NCBI GenBank assembly: GCA_903915035.1
Contig: CAIWRI010000146.1
Coordinates: 1-59,726 of the forward strand
Source of the DNA: an uncultured Nitrosomonadales bacterium
GTDB taxonomy: Bacteria > Pseudomonadota > Gammaproteobacteria > Burkholderiales > Gallionellaceae
Direction: 5' to 3'
DNA: 59,726 nucleotides
Below the pieces are notes generated by a model. That model was not told the origin of the DNA, searched no databases, and saw nothing but the letters and a program-made list of their open reading frames with translations. This document shows positions 32,975-41,723 of the stretch, piece after piece. Numbering within the stretch: position 1 is the stretch's first letter; each line of letters starts with the position of its first letter. Made by a program: the position numbers and the translations under genes.

Positions 32975-35813
32975 TTTGTGCCTGATTCAGCAGGTCCTGT
33001 TGTGCTTTGGCAAAGCGCGTGTAGCCTTTCTGCCATTGAGAGGGTTCCGCTACCGGTTTTATTTGCACGGCGGTAACCTTGTATTCCGGGCAGTTGGTCG
33101 CCCAGTCAGCGTTATCCGTGGTGATCACATTCGCGCCGGATTCGGGGAAATGGAAGGTGGTATAGACCACGCCAGGCTGCATGCGTTGGGATACGCTGGC
33201 GCGCAATACGGTCGTCCCCGAACGGCTTTGAATTTCTACCCAGCCACCATCAACAATGCCGCGATCTTCCGCGTCGTGCGGATGAATTTCCAGCAGATCT
33301 TCTTCATGCCACTGTATGTTCCCGGTGCGACGGGTTTGTGCGCCGACGTTGTACTGCGACAGAATGCGCCCCGTGGTGAGAATCAGCGGAAATTTTTTGG
33401 TGACCTTTTCATCAGTAGCGATGTATTGAGTGATGATGAAACGCCCTTTGCCGCGCACGAACCGGTCGACATGCATGATCGGTGTGCCTTCCGGTGCGTT
33501 CTCATTGCAAGGCCATTGTATGCTGCCCAGTTGATCAAGTTTTGCGTAACTCACGCCGCTAAAAGTAGGTGTGAGGCTGGCGATTTCAGCCATGATCTCC
33601 GACGGGTGGCTGTAATTCATCGGATAGCCCAATCGTTCTGACAGCTGTACGGTCACTTCCCAGTCAGCCAGCATCGCCTTGGGCGGCATGACTTTTCGCA
33701 CCCGCGAGATGCGCCGTTCTGCATTGGTGAAGGTGCCATCCTTTTCCAAAAAGGAGGAGCCGGGCAAAAATACATGCGCGTACATCGCGGTTTCATTGAG
33801 GAAAATATCCTGAACCACGATGCATTCCATCGCAGAGAGCGCTGCCGTGACATGCTGCGTATTCGGGTCGGACTGAACGATATCCTCGCCCTGACAATAC
33901 AGTCCCTTGAAACTGCCATCGAGCGCCGCATCAAACATGTTCGGAATGCGCAATCCCGGTTCAGGCTGAATGGTGACGCCCCATGCCGCTTCAAACAAAT
34001 GGCGGGTGGTGGAGTCGGATACATGGCGATAACCGGGCAGTTCGTGCGGGAAAGAACCGATGTCGCAGGAACCCTGAACATTATTTTGTCCGCGCAAGGG
34101 ATTGACCCCGACGCCTTCACGTCCGATGTTGCCGGTCGCCATGGCAAGATTCGCGATGCCCATCACGGCGGTTGAACCCTGTGCGTGTTCGGTGACGCCC
34201 AGTCCGTAGTAAATTGCGGCATTGCCGCCCGTTGCATACAGGCGCGCAGCACCGCGTACCAGTTCTGCGGCTACGCCGGTAACTTGCTGCATCGCCTCGG
34301 GTGAATTTTCAGGTTGTGAGACAAAGTCACGCCATTCTGTAAAAGCCTTGTCTTCGCAGCGTTCCGCGATAAAGTCTTTGTTCAGCAAGTCCTCAGTGAC
34401 GATCACATGTGCAAGAGATGAGAGTATCGCCACGTTGGTGCCGGGTTTGAGCGGCAAATGGAAGGCCGCCCTGATGTGCGGGGAACTCACCAGTTCGATC
34501 TTGCGCGGATCGATCACGATCAGCTTCGCACCCTCCCTCAGGCGCTTTTTCATGCGCGAGGCAAACACCGGATGCGCATCGGTCGGGTTCGCGCCGATAA
34601 CCAGAATCACATCGCTGTGCTCGACAGATTTGAAGGTTTGCGTGCCGGCCGATTCGCCCAGGGTCTGTTTCAAGCCGTAACCGGTAGGCGAATGACAAAC
34701 GCGTGCGCAGGTATCGACGTTGTTGTTGCCAAAGGCGGCGCGCACCAGTTTTTGTACCAGATAGCCTTCTTCATTGGTGCAGCGCGAGGAAACGATACCG
34801 CCTATCGAATCGCGCCCGTGTTTTAGCTGGATGCGTTTGAATTCGGACGCCGCATAATCGAGCGCCTCGTCCCAGCTCACTTCACGCCAGGGGTCGGTGA
34901 TTTTGCTGCGTATCATCGGCTTGGTGATGCGATCTTGATGGGTCGCATAGCCCCAGGCGAAGCGCCCCTTTACACAGGAATGCCCTTCATTGGCCTGACC
35001 ATCCTTATAAGGAACCATGCGCACTACTTCAGTCCCTTTCATCTCGGCTTTGAAGGCACAGCCCACGCCGCAATAGGCGCACGTGGTCACTACGCCGTGT
35101 TCGGCCTGGCCGATGGCGATGACGGTCTTTTCCTGCAAGGTGGCGGTAGGGCAAGCCTGCACACAGGCACCGCATGACACGCAATCGGACTCCATGAAAG
35201 ACTGGTCAACGCCTGCTGTGACGCGCGACGCGAAGCCGCGCCCGGTTATCGTCAGGGCAAAGGTCCCCTGTATTTCCTCGCAGGCGCGCACGCAGCGATT
35301 GCATACGATGCATTTGGACGGATCGTAGGTGAAATAAGGATTCGATTCATCTTTTTTGTCGGATAAATGATTTTTACCCTCATAGCCATAGCGCACTTCA
35401 CGCAGTCCGGTGACGCCTGCCATGTCCTGCAATTCGCAATCGCCATTCGCAGCGCAGGTCAGGCAATCCAGCGGGTGATCGGAAATATACAGCTCCATCA
35501 CGCCTTTGCGCAGTGATTGCAATTTTGGCGTCTGGGTGCGCACTTTCATGCCGGACTCGACAGGCGTGGTGCAGGAGGCGGGGAAGCCGCGCCGGCCTTC
35601 GATTTCAACCAGGCACAACCGGCATGAGCCAAAGGGTTCCAGAGAGTCTGTCGCGCAAAGCTTGGGAACATTCACGCCATTTATCGCCGCTGCGCGCATG
35701 ATCGAGGTGCCCGCCGCAACTGAAACCGGCATGCCGTCTATTTCCAGCGTGACCTGCTGTACTGCGCTGCTGCGTGGCGTGCCGACGTCTTGCTCATTGA
35801 GCGATTTATGCAT
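32967..35813 (-). CDS. fdsA: NAD-dependent formate dehydrogenase molybdenum subunit FdsA
   Basis: 948-residue cytoplasmic subunit that oxidises formate to CO2. N-terminal [2Fe-2S] domain (CRLCLVEI), NuoG-like CLTCAANGDC, two [4Fe-4S] motifs (CIVCNRCVRAC, CVSCGACVQAC), CAYCGVGC, then the bis-MGD domain. The metal ligand is cysteine in ARVCHSPTG (about residue 372), not selenocysteine. A C-terminal molybdopterin-dinucleotide-binding domain follows. ATG at 35813 is preferred because AGGAG lies six bases upstream; ATG at 35828 would put that site inside the gene. It overlaps the end of fdsB by eight bases. Confidence 0.95.
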   Translation of the reverse strand: MHKSLNEQDVGTPRSSAVQQVTLEIDGMPVSVAAGTSIMRAAAINGVNVPKLCATDSLEPFGSCRLCLVEIEGRRGFPASCTTPVESGMKVRTQTPKLQSLRKGVMELYISDHPLDCLTCAANGDCELQDMAGVTGLREVRYGYEGKNHLSDKKDESNPYFTYDPSKCIVCNRCVRACEEIQGTFALTITGRGFASRVTAGVDQSFMESDCVSCGACVQACPTATLQEKTVIAIGQAEHGVVTTCAYCGVGCAFKAEMKGTEVVRMVPYKDGQANEGHSCVKGRFAWGYATHQDRITKPMIRSKITDPWREVSWDEALDYAASEFKRIQLKHGRDSIGGIVSSRCTNEEGYLVQKLVRAAFGNNNVDTCARVCHSPTGYGLKQTLGESAGTQTFKSVEHSDVILVIGANPTDAHPVFASRMKKRLREGAKLIVIDPRKIELVSSPHIRAAFHLPLKPGTNVAILSSLAHVIVTEDLLNKDFIAERCEDKAFTEWRDFVSQPENSPEAMQQVTGVAAELVRGAARLYATGGNAAIYYGLGVTEHAQGSTAVMGIANLAMATGNIGREGVGVNPLRGQNNVQGSCDIGSFPHELPGYRHVSDSTTRHLFEAAWGVTIQPEPGLRIPNMFDAALDGSFKGLYCQGEDIVQSDPNTQHVTAALSAMECIVVQDIFLNETAMYAHVFLPGSSFLEKDGTFTNAERRISRVRKVMPPKAMLADWEVTVQLSERLGYPMNYSHPSEIMAEIASLTPTFSGVSYAKLDQLGSIQWPCNENAPEGTPIMHVDRFVRGKGRFIITQYIATDEKVTKKFPLILTTGRILSQYNVGAQTRRTGNIQWHEEDLLEIHPHDAEDRGIVDGGWVEIQSRSGTTVLRASVSQRMQPGVVYTTFHFPESGANVITTDNADWATNCPEYKVTAVQIKPVAEPSQWQKGYTRFAKAQQDLLNQAQNG

Positions 35814-37458
35814 GTTGTTCTCCTGCATTTTGATTAATGTGAGACTCGCACAGCGATTCCCCTTTATCCAACTTTCCCCCGGAGGGGGAAAGGGCGATCG
35901 TTCCCTCTCCCTTCGGGAGAGGGTTAGGGAGAGGTTGGCGAAAATCTTGCGGAAAGTGTTTCAGTGCGGAGAGCACCGGATAAGGCGTCATGCCGCCCAT
36001 CGCACACATCGAGCCGTGCAGCATGGTGTCGCATAAATCCTCCAATAATGTGAGTTGTGCGGTTTGTCCGGCGATAATCTTATCCATCACCTCTACGCCG
36101 CGCACAGCCCCTATGCGGCAGGGCGTGCATTTTCCGCAAGATTCGATCGCGCAGAATTCCATCGCGTAACGGGCAAGTTTGGCCATATCCGCTGTATCGT
36201 CATGTGCCACGATGCCGCCATGACCCAAGACAGCCCAAAGGGCCGTGTAGGCTTCGTAATCCATGGGCGTATCCCATTGTGATTCCGGCAGATAAGCGCC
36301 CAGCGGCCCGCCGACCTGTACCGCCTTGATTGCACGGCCTGTGTATGATCCGCCGCCGTAGTCATACAGCAATTCGCGCAAGGTAACGCCAAAGGCCTTT
36401 TCGATCAGGCCGCCCTGTTTGATGTTGCCCGCTAACTGAAAGGGCAGCGTGCCGCGCGAACGTCCCATGCCGTAGTCTTTATAGTAGGCAGCCCCTTTAT
36501 CCAGAATGACAGGGACGGAGGCGAGCGAGATCACATTATTGATGACGGTAGGCTGGCCGAACAGTCCTTCGATAGCCGGTAGCGGAGGTTTCGCGCGCAC
36601 AATGCCGCGACGGCCTTCGATGGACTCCAGCATGGCGGTTTCCTCTCCGCACACATAAGCACCTGCCGCCTTGCGCACTTCAAGCTCGAAGGTTTTACCC
36701 GAGTTCAAGATATCCTCTCCCAGATACCCCGCCGCGCGGGCAAGTAAAATAGCCTTGTTCAATACCCTGATGGCATGCGGATATTCGCTTCTGACATAGA
36801 GGTAGCCTTGTGTTGCGCCGACGGCGAGTGCGGCGATAGTCATGCCTTCAATCAGGGTAAAGGGATCGCCCTCCATCAACATGCGATCGGCAAAGGTGCC
36901 CGAGTCGCCTTCATCCGCATTGCATACGATGTATTTTTGTGAGGCTTCTGCCTTCAATACTGTCTGCCATTTGATACCGGTTGGGAAAGCCGCGCCGCCG
37001 CGCCCGCGCAGTCCGGATTCTGTCACCTGCTGCACGATGGCGGCAGGCTTCATGGTTAAGGCTGAGCGCAAGCCTTTGTAACCATCGTGCGCCAGATAAT
37101 CTTCAAGCGATAATGGATCAGTGATGCCGACACGCGCAAAGGTCAGCCGTTGCTGATTTTTCAGATAGGCTAGCTCTTCCGTCAGTCCCAAACACAGCGG
37201 GTGCGCACCGCCGCTGATAAAATCAGCATCAAACAGTGTGGTTACATCGGCAGCTTCAACGGGGCCGTAAGCGAGGCGACCTTTTGCCGTTTGTACCTCG
37301 ATCATCGGTTCCAGCCAGAGCATGCCGCGCGAGCCGTTGCGCACCAGCGTAACCGTAATATTGCGTCTAGCGGCCTCATCGCGAATGGCGCTGGCGACAT
37401 CATCGGCCCCCAGGGCTAAGGCAGCTGAATCGGCGGGTACGAAGATGGTGAAGCTCAT
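35806..37458 (-). CDS. fdsB: NAD-dependent formate dehydrogenase flavin subunit FdsB
   Basis: 550-residue NuoF-like subunit that passes electrons to NAD+. The N-terminus (about 1-100) is a degenerate thioredoxin-like domain without cluster cysteines, usual in FdsB. Then come the FMN/NAD site GRGGAAFPTGIKW (about 165-180), CNADEGDSGTFADR, and the [4Fe-4S] motif ESCGKCTPCRIG (about 438-449). Family similarity ends near LSALKHFPQDF. The last roughly 40 codons are a translated REP-like element (QPLPNPLPKGEGTIALSP and onward) that carries the frame into the fdsA start. The start overlaps fdsG (ATGA). Confidence 0.93.
   Translation of the reverse strand: MSFTIFVPADSAALALGADDVASAIRDEAARRNITVTLVRNGSRGMLWLEPMIEVQTAKGRLAYGPVEAADVTTLFDADFISGGAHPLCLGLTEELAYLKNQQRLTFARVGITDPLSLEDYLAHDGYKGLRSALTMKPAAIVQQVTESGLRGRGGAAFPTGIKWQTVLKAEASQKYIVCNADEGDSGTFADRMLMEGDPFTLIEGMTIAALAVGATQGYLYVRSEYPHAIRVLNKAILLARAAGYLGEDILNSGKTFELEVRKAAGAYVCGEETAMLESIEGRRGIVRAKPPLPAIEGLFGQPTVINNVISLASVPVILDKGAAYYKDYGMGRSRGTLPFQLAGNIKQGGLIEKAFGVTLRELLYDYGGGSYTGRAIKAVQVGGPLGAYLPESQWDTPMDYEAYTALWAVLGHGGIVAHDDTADMAKLARYAMEFCAIESCGKCTPCRIGAVRGVEVMDKIIAGQTAQLTLLEDLCDTMLHGSMCAMGGMTPYPVLSALKHFPQDFRQPLPNPLPKGEGTIALSPSGGKLDKGESLCESHINQNAGEQHA
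35872..35923. repeat. REP-like double hairpin within the 3' end of fdsB
   Basis: Two perfect nine-base stems lie in tandem. CTTTCCCCC (35872-35880) pairs with GGGGGAAAG (35884-35892), and CCCTCTCCC (35903-35911) pairs with GGGAGAGGG (35915-35923); each has a three-base loop. TTAGGGAGAGG follows. The sequence matches the repeat near 19930-19985. It is located between the conserved parts of fdsB and the start of fdsA. Confidence 0.75.
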
Positions 37459-37895
37459 GATGCGCTCCTGAGCCCGCTTATCAGCTTGGCGAATTTTTCT
37501 GTGGTGACCCTTGCGTGCAGCTGCTCATCTATCATCATGGCAGGGGAGTTCGCACAGAGCCCAAGGCAATAAACCGGATGTACTGAAAAGTCAGTTGAAT
37601 TTACCGCCGTTGCGTGCTGCATCAGTCGGTCAGCGCCCATGCTCTGACAGGCTTCGGCACAGCAAATCTGTATCTGGTGAGGCGCCGGCGCGCTGATGCG
37701 AAAATAATGGTAAAAACTGATCACCCCATGCACTTCGGCGCTTGACAGATTTAGCGCGCTGGCAATCTGAGCGATCGACTCGGGCGGAATGAAACCTGTC
37801 GCATCCTGAATGGCATGCAGCATAGGCAGCAAGGCGCCGGGACGGTCTTGATGTATCGCGATAATTGAGGCGATTTGTTGAGGATGCTGGGACAT
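37455..37895 (-). CDS. fdsG: NAD-dependent formate dehydrogenase gamma subunit FdsG
   Basis: 146-residue NuoE-like [2Fe-2S] protein of thioredoxin fold. Helical N-terminus with PGALLPMLHAIQDATGFIP, then AEVHGVISFYHYFR, and cluster cysteines in CCAEACQSMG and CLGLCANSPAM. First gene of the fdsGBA-fdhD-fdsD unit; its end overlaps the fdsB start by four bases. It is divergent from the ModE-like regulator, with 120 bases between the start codons. Confidence 0.95.
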   Translation of the reverse strand: MSQHPQQIASIIAIHQDRPGALLPMLHAIQDATGFIPPESIAQIASALNLSSAEVHGVISFYHYFRISAPAPHQIQICCAEACQSMGADRLMQHATAVNSTDFSVHPVYCLGLCANSPAMMIDEQLHARVTTEKFAKLISGLRSAS

Positions 37896-37910
37896 GAGTG
37901 ATTCCTTTTA

Positions 37911-37940
37911 AATATGTTATTTAAAACATAAGTGTTTTAT
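37911..37940. promoter_or_regulatory. Overlapping inverted repeats between fdsG and the ModE-like regulator
   Basis: TATGTTATT (37913-37921) and TAAAACATA (37922-37930) are near-perfect half-sites. AAAACA (37923-37928) and TGTTTT (37933-37938) form a second perfect six-base repeat sharing one half. The position just upstream of fdsG suits an operator. ModE-type proteins bind AT-rich palindromes, so the divergent regulator is the natural candidate. The assignment is an inference. Confidence 0.45.
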
Positions 37941-38015
37941 ACTTGCTGAAAGCTTCGTATCGGCGTGCAAGGTATCACAGTATTTTAATTTTTAAATAGG
38001 CAATATTTAGCATAT

Positions 38016-39083
38016 ATGAGTTTTGAAATTCGTCCTGAATGGAGTCTGAAAAAGCGTAAGGGCACGGCCGTCTCCTTGCCTTTGTTGTTGAGCTTGCTCA
38101 GCGCGATCAGAGACGATGGCAGTATCAGCAGTGCGGCCACCCGCGCAAAACTGTCCTATCGACACGCGTGGGGTATGTTGCGTGATTTTGAACGTGAATT
38201 TTCAGCACCGCTGCTGCAAAAATCCAGAGGAAGAGGAACGACGTTGACGCCGCTGGCAGAAAAGCTGATCTGGGCCGACAAACGCATTACCGCGCGTCTG
38301 ACGCCGATACTGGAGAGTTTTGCCTCTGAACTGGAGTCTATTTTAAGCGGTGAATTGAGTACCTTGCGTATTATTGCGTCCCACGGGTTTGCCATTGATG
38401 CGCTGATCAAGCAAATGAATCTGGATCACAAGCCGGTTGAAATCAGTTACCGGGGCAGTCAGGAGGCCGTCGCCGCCTTGTCCCGTGATGAGTGTGATCT
38501 GGCCGGCTTTCATGTGCCGGTGGGTGATTTTAACTTGTCTGCGCAGCCCTGTCTGAAATGGCTGCACCAACAGCAGCATGTGCTGATTCATCTGGCTTAC
38601 AGGACGCAAGGACTGTTCATCGCGCGGGGCAATCCCAGAAATATTCAGGGATTGCAGGATTTGCAGCGGGGCGATTTACGCTTCGTCAATCGTCAAACCG
38701 GCTCGGGCACGAAGATCCTGCTTGAGATGCTGCTGGCTCGTGAGTCCATCAGTATCAAGAACATCACAGACTACGATAGTGCCGAATACACGCATGCCGC
38801 CGTCGCGGCCTACGTTGCCAGCAATATGGCAGATGCAGGTTTTGGCGTGGAAGCGGCAGCCAGACATTTCGACCTGGATTTTATACCGGTTGCACGTGAG
38901 AATTATCTTTTTGCCTGCAAAGCAACGGCTCTTGATCAGATTCAGCTCAATGCTGCGCTCAGTATCATGCAAAGTGCCGCTTTTCGCCATACGGTCAACA
39001 GCTTGGCAGGCTACGATGGTATTCAATCCGGCACGATTCACACTTTTGAGGAAGTGTTTACGACAGGAGGTGGCATAAATTGA
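38016..39083 (+). CDS. ModE-like winged-helix regulator with periplasmic-binding-protein-like domain
   Basis: 355 residues. The N-terminal winged helix (about 15-95: GSISSAATRAKLSYRHAWGMLRDFE) is of the ModE/LysR class. The rest (about 120-345) is a PBP-like ligand domain with SHGFAIDALI, GFHVPVG, RQTGSGTKILLE and GFGVEAAARHF. Such proteins are usually annotated as molybdate-dependent or substrate-binding regulators. Its divergence from a molybdenum formate dehydrogenase operon suggests it controls fds in response to molybdate or formate. The start ATG at 38016 has a weak AGG upstream; no better start is seen. Confidence 0.8.
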   Translation: MSFEIRPEWSLKKRKGTAVSLPLLLSLLSAIRDDGSISSAATRAKLSYRHAWGMLRDFEREFSAPLLQKSRGRGTTLTPLAEKLIWADKRITARLTPILESFASELESILSGELSTLRIIASHGFAIDALIKQMNLDHKPVEISYRGSQEAVAALSRDECDLAGFHVPVGDFNLSAQPCLKWLHQQQHVLIHLAYRTQGLFIARGNPRNIQGLQDLQRGDLRFVNRQTGSGTKILLEMLLARESISIKNITDYDSAEYTHAAVAAYVASNMADAGFGVEAAARHFDLDFIPVARENYLFACKATALDQIQLNAALSIMQSAAFRHTVNSLAGYDGIQSGTIHTFEEVFTTGGGIN

Positions 39084-39133
39084 AAGTGATCAGGTGTGTA
39101 AAGCATGAGCCGTTAGATACTGGCTCAATATGC

Positions 39134-39385
39134 ATGACAAGAAGAAAATTTTTGCAGGTTTTGATACTGATGCCTGTGCTCGTACGACCGGCAATTGCAA
39201 AGAGCAATGCCTCTATGCGTCAGCAATTGCAATACCAGAACACACCTGAAGGTGCGATGAGCTGTCGCAGTTGTCTTGAATTTCTTGCCGGCAACAGTGA
39301 GCAACAAGCGGGGCGCTGCAAGCTTATTCCGGATGATGATGAAATAGCGCCAAACGGCTATTGCATCAAGTGGAATACGATGTGA
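39134..39385 (+). CDS. Tat-exported HiPIP-like iron-sulfur protein
   Basis: 83 residues. The N-terminus MTRRKFLQVLILMPVLV is a twin-arginine-type signal. The C-terminal half has four cysteines in the order C-x2-C, C, C (SCRSCLEF, AGRCKLIP, NGYCIKW), matching high-potential iron-sulfur proteins including the final GYC-KW. It is probably a periplasmic electron carrier. Start choice: ATG at 39134 places the RR motif near the terminus. A TTG at 39080, overlapping the regulator stop, would add 18 residues with no signal-like character. It follows the ModE-like gene on the same strand and converges with msrA. Confidence 0.65.
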   Translation: MTRRKFLQVLILMPVLVRPAIAKSNASMRQQLQYQNTPEGAMSCRSCLEFLAGNSEQQAGRCKLIPDDDEIAPNGYCIKWNTM

Positions 39386-39407
39386 AGGCAGCGCCTATTG
39401 CAAGCTG

Positions 39408-39998
39408 CTATTGATAAAGCGACGGGAATTGTTTACGCAAGCGTTCAACTTTTGGCTGATCGTTGATCACGATATACATCTGCTCCGGGTGCAGTGCCAG
39501 ATAATTCTGGTGATACGCTTCGGCGGGATAGAACTGTTTTAGCGGTACAACTTGTGTCATGACGGGTCTTGCAAAGGTATGTGCCGCCTCCAGTTGGCGG
39601 ATATAAGTTGCCGCTATTTTTTGCTGATCAGCATTGCTGTAAAAAATCACCGAGCGGTATTGGCTGCCGGTATCCGGCCCCTGCCGGTTGAGTTGAGTAG
39701 CGTCATGCGCCACGCTGACAAACACCTGCAACAGTTGCGCGAAGCTTACCTGCTCAGGATTGAAGCGGATACGGACCGATTCAGCGTGTCCGGTGTCGCC
39801 GTTGCTTACCTGTTCGTAATGTGCCGTAGCCGCATTTCCGCCTGCGTAGCCTGACACGACTTCAGTCACGCCCTTGACGTGTTTGAATACGGCATCCACG
39901 CCCCAGAAACATCCTCCGGCGAAAACTGCGGTTTGTTCAGCGGCCGTTGCCACAGAAGCATTGAGCAGCAACAGCGCGAGGAATATATTTTTTGTCAT
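39408..39998 (-). CDS. msrA: Periplasmic peptide-methionine (S)-S-oxide reductase MsrA
   Basis: 196 residues with a signal peptide (about 1-19, ending VATA-AEQ), so it acts in the periplasm. Active site GGCFWGVDAVF at about residue 28-38. The family blocks SGYAGGNAATAHYEQV, GHAESVRI, FHQ-type AYHQNYL and GSQYRSVIF are present. It reduces the S epimer of methionine sulfoxide in exported proteins. Third gene of msrB-dipZ-msrA, 17 bases after the DipZ-like gene, which probably supplies its electrons. Confidence 0.93.
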   Translation of the reverse strand: MTKNIFLALLLLNASVATAAEQTAVFAGGCFWGVDAVFKHVKGVTEVVSGYAGGNAATAHYEQVSNGDTGHAESVRIRFNPEQVSFAQLLQVFVSVAHDATQLNRQGPDTGSQYRSVIFYSNADQQKIAATYIRQLEAAHTFARPVMTQVVPLKQFYPAEAYHQNYLALHPEQMYIVINDQPKVERLRKQFPSLYQ

Positions 39999-40015
39999 GA
40001 TAAGTCTCCTTGTAA

Positions 40016-41713
40016 TTAGCCGAAAGTGAATGCAAATGCTTCTGCACCCGAATCCAGAAATTCGATGCGGAAAGTTCGTTCTTTAATCAAGCCGTCCTGC
40101 CGGATGAGCTGGTACAGTCGCTGTTCGTGCAGTACGCCATTACCCGCTTCATCGGTATCCGCACCGTGATTTTTGCCGGGAGGTATTCCGTCCAGCGTGA
40201 CCCTGAAACGAACCGGTTGACCAGCGCCCATCACCAGATGCAGATCCCGCCCCCGATAGTTATAACTCAGCGTGCCTCCGGAAGTTTGCGAAGTGGCTGA
40301 TTCAGCCGTTATCCGCCATTTGCCACTCAGCGCCCAATGATCCATTTCGAGCAGGTCAGGTGTAGTGTAATGCGCCGCCTTGTTTTTCCTGAGCGCATCC
40401 GGGCTGGCCATGTTTTGTGCGCGGGCATAGCCCAGATAAGTCTCGGGTGAACGGGGGGTGTCCGCTGCCGCTGCTGTCACACCGCTGCCTGACACTTGCA
40501 CCAACTCATCATTGAGCGCTGGCTGACCCTGATGCGCTTCTTTGAGCAAAGTTTGAATCATCAGTTCTGTCTCGTGATAACCGCCTTCACCGAAATGATG
40601 TTCACGCACCACGCCGCGGGCGTCGATCAGATAATGTGCAGGCCAGTATTGATTCTTGAAGGCATTCCAGATGACATAGTGATTATCTATCGCCACAGGG
40701 TAAGTCAATCCTTGTTCCTGAACTGCCTGCGCGACATTATGGACGTCCTTCTCAAAGGCGAACTCGGGGGCATGCACACCGATGATAACCAGTCCCTGAG
40801 CGCGATATTTTTCATTCCAGGCTTTCAGATAGGGCAGGGTACGCAAGCAGTTGATGCAGGAGTAAGTCCAGAAGTCCACCAGCACGACTTTGCCACGCAG
40901 CGATGCCGAATTCAGCGGAGGGGAATTCAGCCACTGGCTGGCACCGGCTAGTGAAGGCATGTCGCTCTCTTGTTGCAGGACGTGCGCTGCAGCGGCGGGT
41001 TTGTCCAGTTTGGCCAGTAATTTCTGCTCTGCACCGGCGGTATTCAAGAAGTTGAACTGCGACAGGAAACGGGTATCCCAGCCCAGCGCGATAACGACCA
41101 CGCCCGTGACCACGGCAATGCCCAGGCCGCGCCTGACCCATTCCTCAGCACCCAGTCCGCGTTTCATCAGGCTGAATACACGGGCGCCGGCCAGCAGCGC
41201 CAGTCCCAGTGATGTTGCAGCGCCGGCGGCGAACACCAGCAGTAGCACCGCGCTGTGCAGATTGGCTCCGTTGAGTGCAGCGCCAGCGAGCACCAGTCCC
41301 AGAATGGGGCCTGCGCAGGGCGCCCACAAAAATCCGATCGCCACACCCAGCAATAGCGCCCCTTTTAAACTGCCATGGCTGTCTGCCTGTTGTTGCAAGC
41401 GTCCGCCCAGAGCTACGAAGGGACGCATCAGGCGTTCCGACAAAGCGGGGAAGATCAGCGCCAGACCTAGCAATAGCAGCAGTAACATCGCTGCATAGCG
41501 GCCATATTGATTGATGCTGACAAGATAGGCGCCACCTACTGCGGCAAAACTTGCCAGCAGCGTGAAGGTGATCGCCATGCCAAGCAGGATAGGCAGGCCC
41601 GAACGGCGAAACGACTGATCCGAGCGTGCGAAGACAAAAGGCAATACCGGTAATACGCAAGGACTGAAGATGGTGAGTACGCCACCTAGGTAGGACAGGA
41701 AAAATATTAACAT
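40016..41713 (-). CDS. DipZ-like protein: CcdA membrane domain, thioredoxin domain and C-terminal domain
   Basis: 565 residues. The N-terminal CcdA/DsbD-type membrane domain (about 1-225) has paired redox cysteines in FSPCVLPVLPF and WAPCAGPILG. A periplasmic TlpA/AhpC-like thioredoxin domain (about 265-400) has TYSCINCLRTLPYL. A C-terminal beta domain (about 400-565) is as in mycobacterial DipZ. It should move thiol electrons from cytoplasmic thioredoxin to the periplasm. Flanked by msrB (10 bases) and msrA (17 bases), it is the likely electron donor for both reductases. Confidence 0.88.
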   Translation of the reverse strand: MLIFFLSYLGGVLTIFSPCVLPVLPFVFARSDQSFRRSGLPILLGMAITFTLLASFAAVGGAYLVSINQYGRYAAMLLLLLLGLALIFPALSERLMRPFVALGGRLQQQADSHGSLKGALLLGVAIGFLWAPCAGPILGLVLAGAALNGANLHSAVLLLVFAAGAATSLGLALLAGARVFSLMKRGLGAEEWVRRGLGIAVVTGVVVIALGWDTRFLSQFNFLNTAGAEQKLLAKLDKPAAAAHVLQQESDMPSLAGASQWLNSPPLNSASLRGKVVLVDFWTYSCINCLRTLPYLKAWNEKYRAQGLVIIGVHAPEFAFEKDVHNVAQAVQEQGLTYPVAIDNHYVIWNAFKNQYWPAHYLIDARGVVREHHFGEGGYHETELMIQTLLKEAHQGQPALNDELVQVSGSGVTAAAADTPRSPETYLGYARAQNMASPDALRKNKAAHYTTPDLLEMDHWALSGKWRITAESATSQTSGGTLSYNYRGRDLHLVMGAGQPVRFRVTLDGIPPGKNHGADTDEAGNGVLHEQRLYQLIRQDGLIKERTFRIEFLDSGAEAFAFTFG

Positions 41714-41723
41714 GGTTGCTTCC

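Noticed and set aside
34690..34710. Selenocysteine in FdsA
   Set aside because: The codon at the metal ligand position encodes cysteine and no in-frame TGA is present, so the enzyme is the cysteine type.
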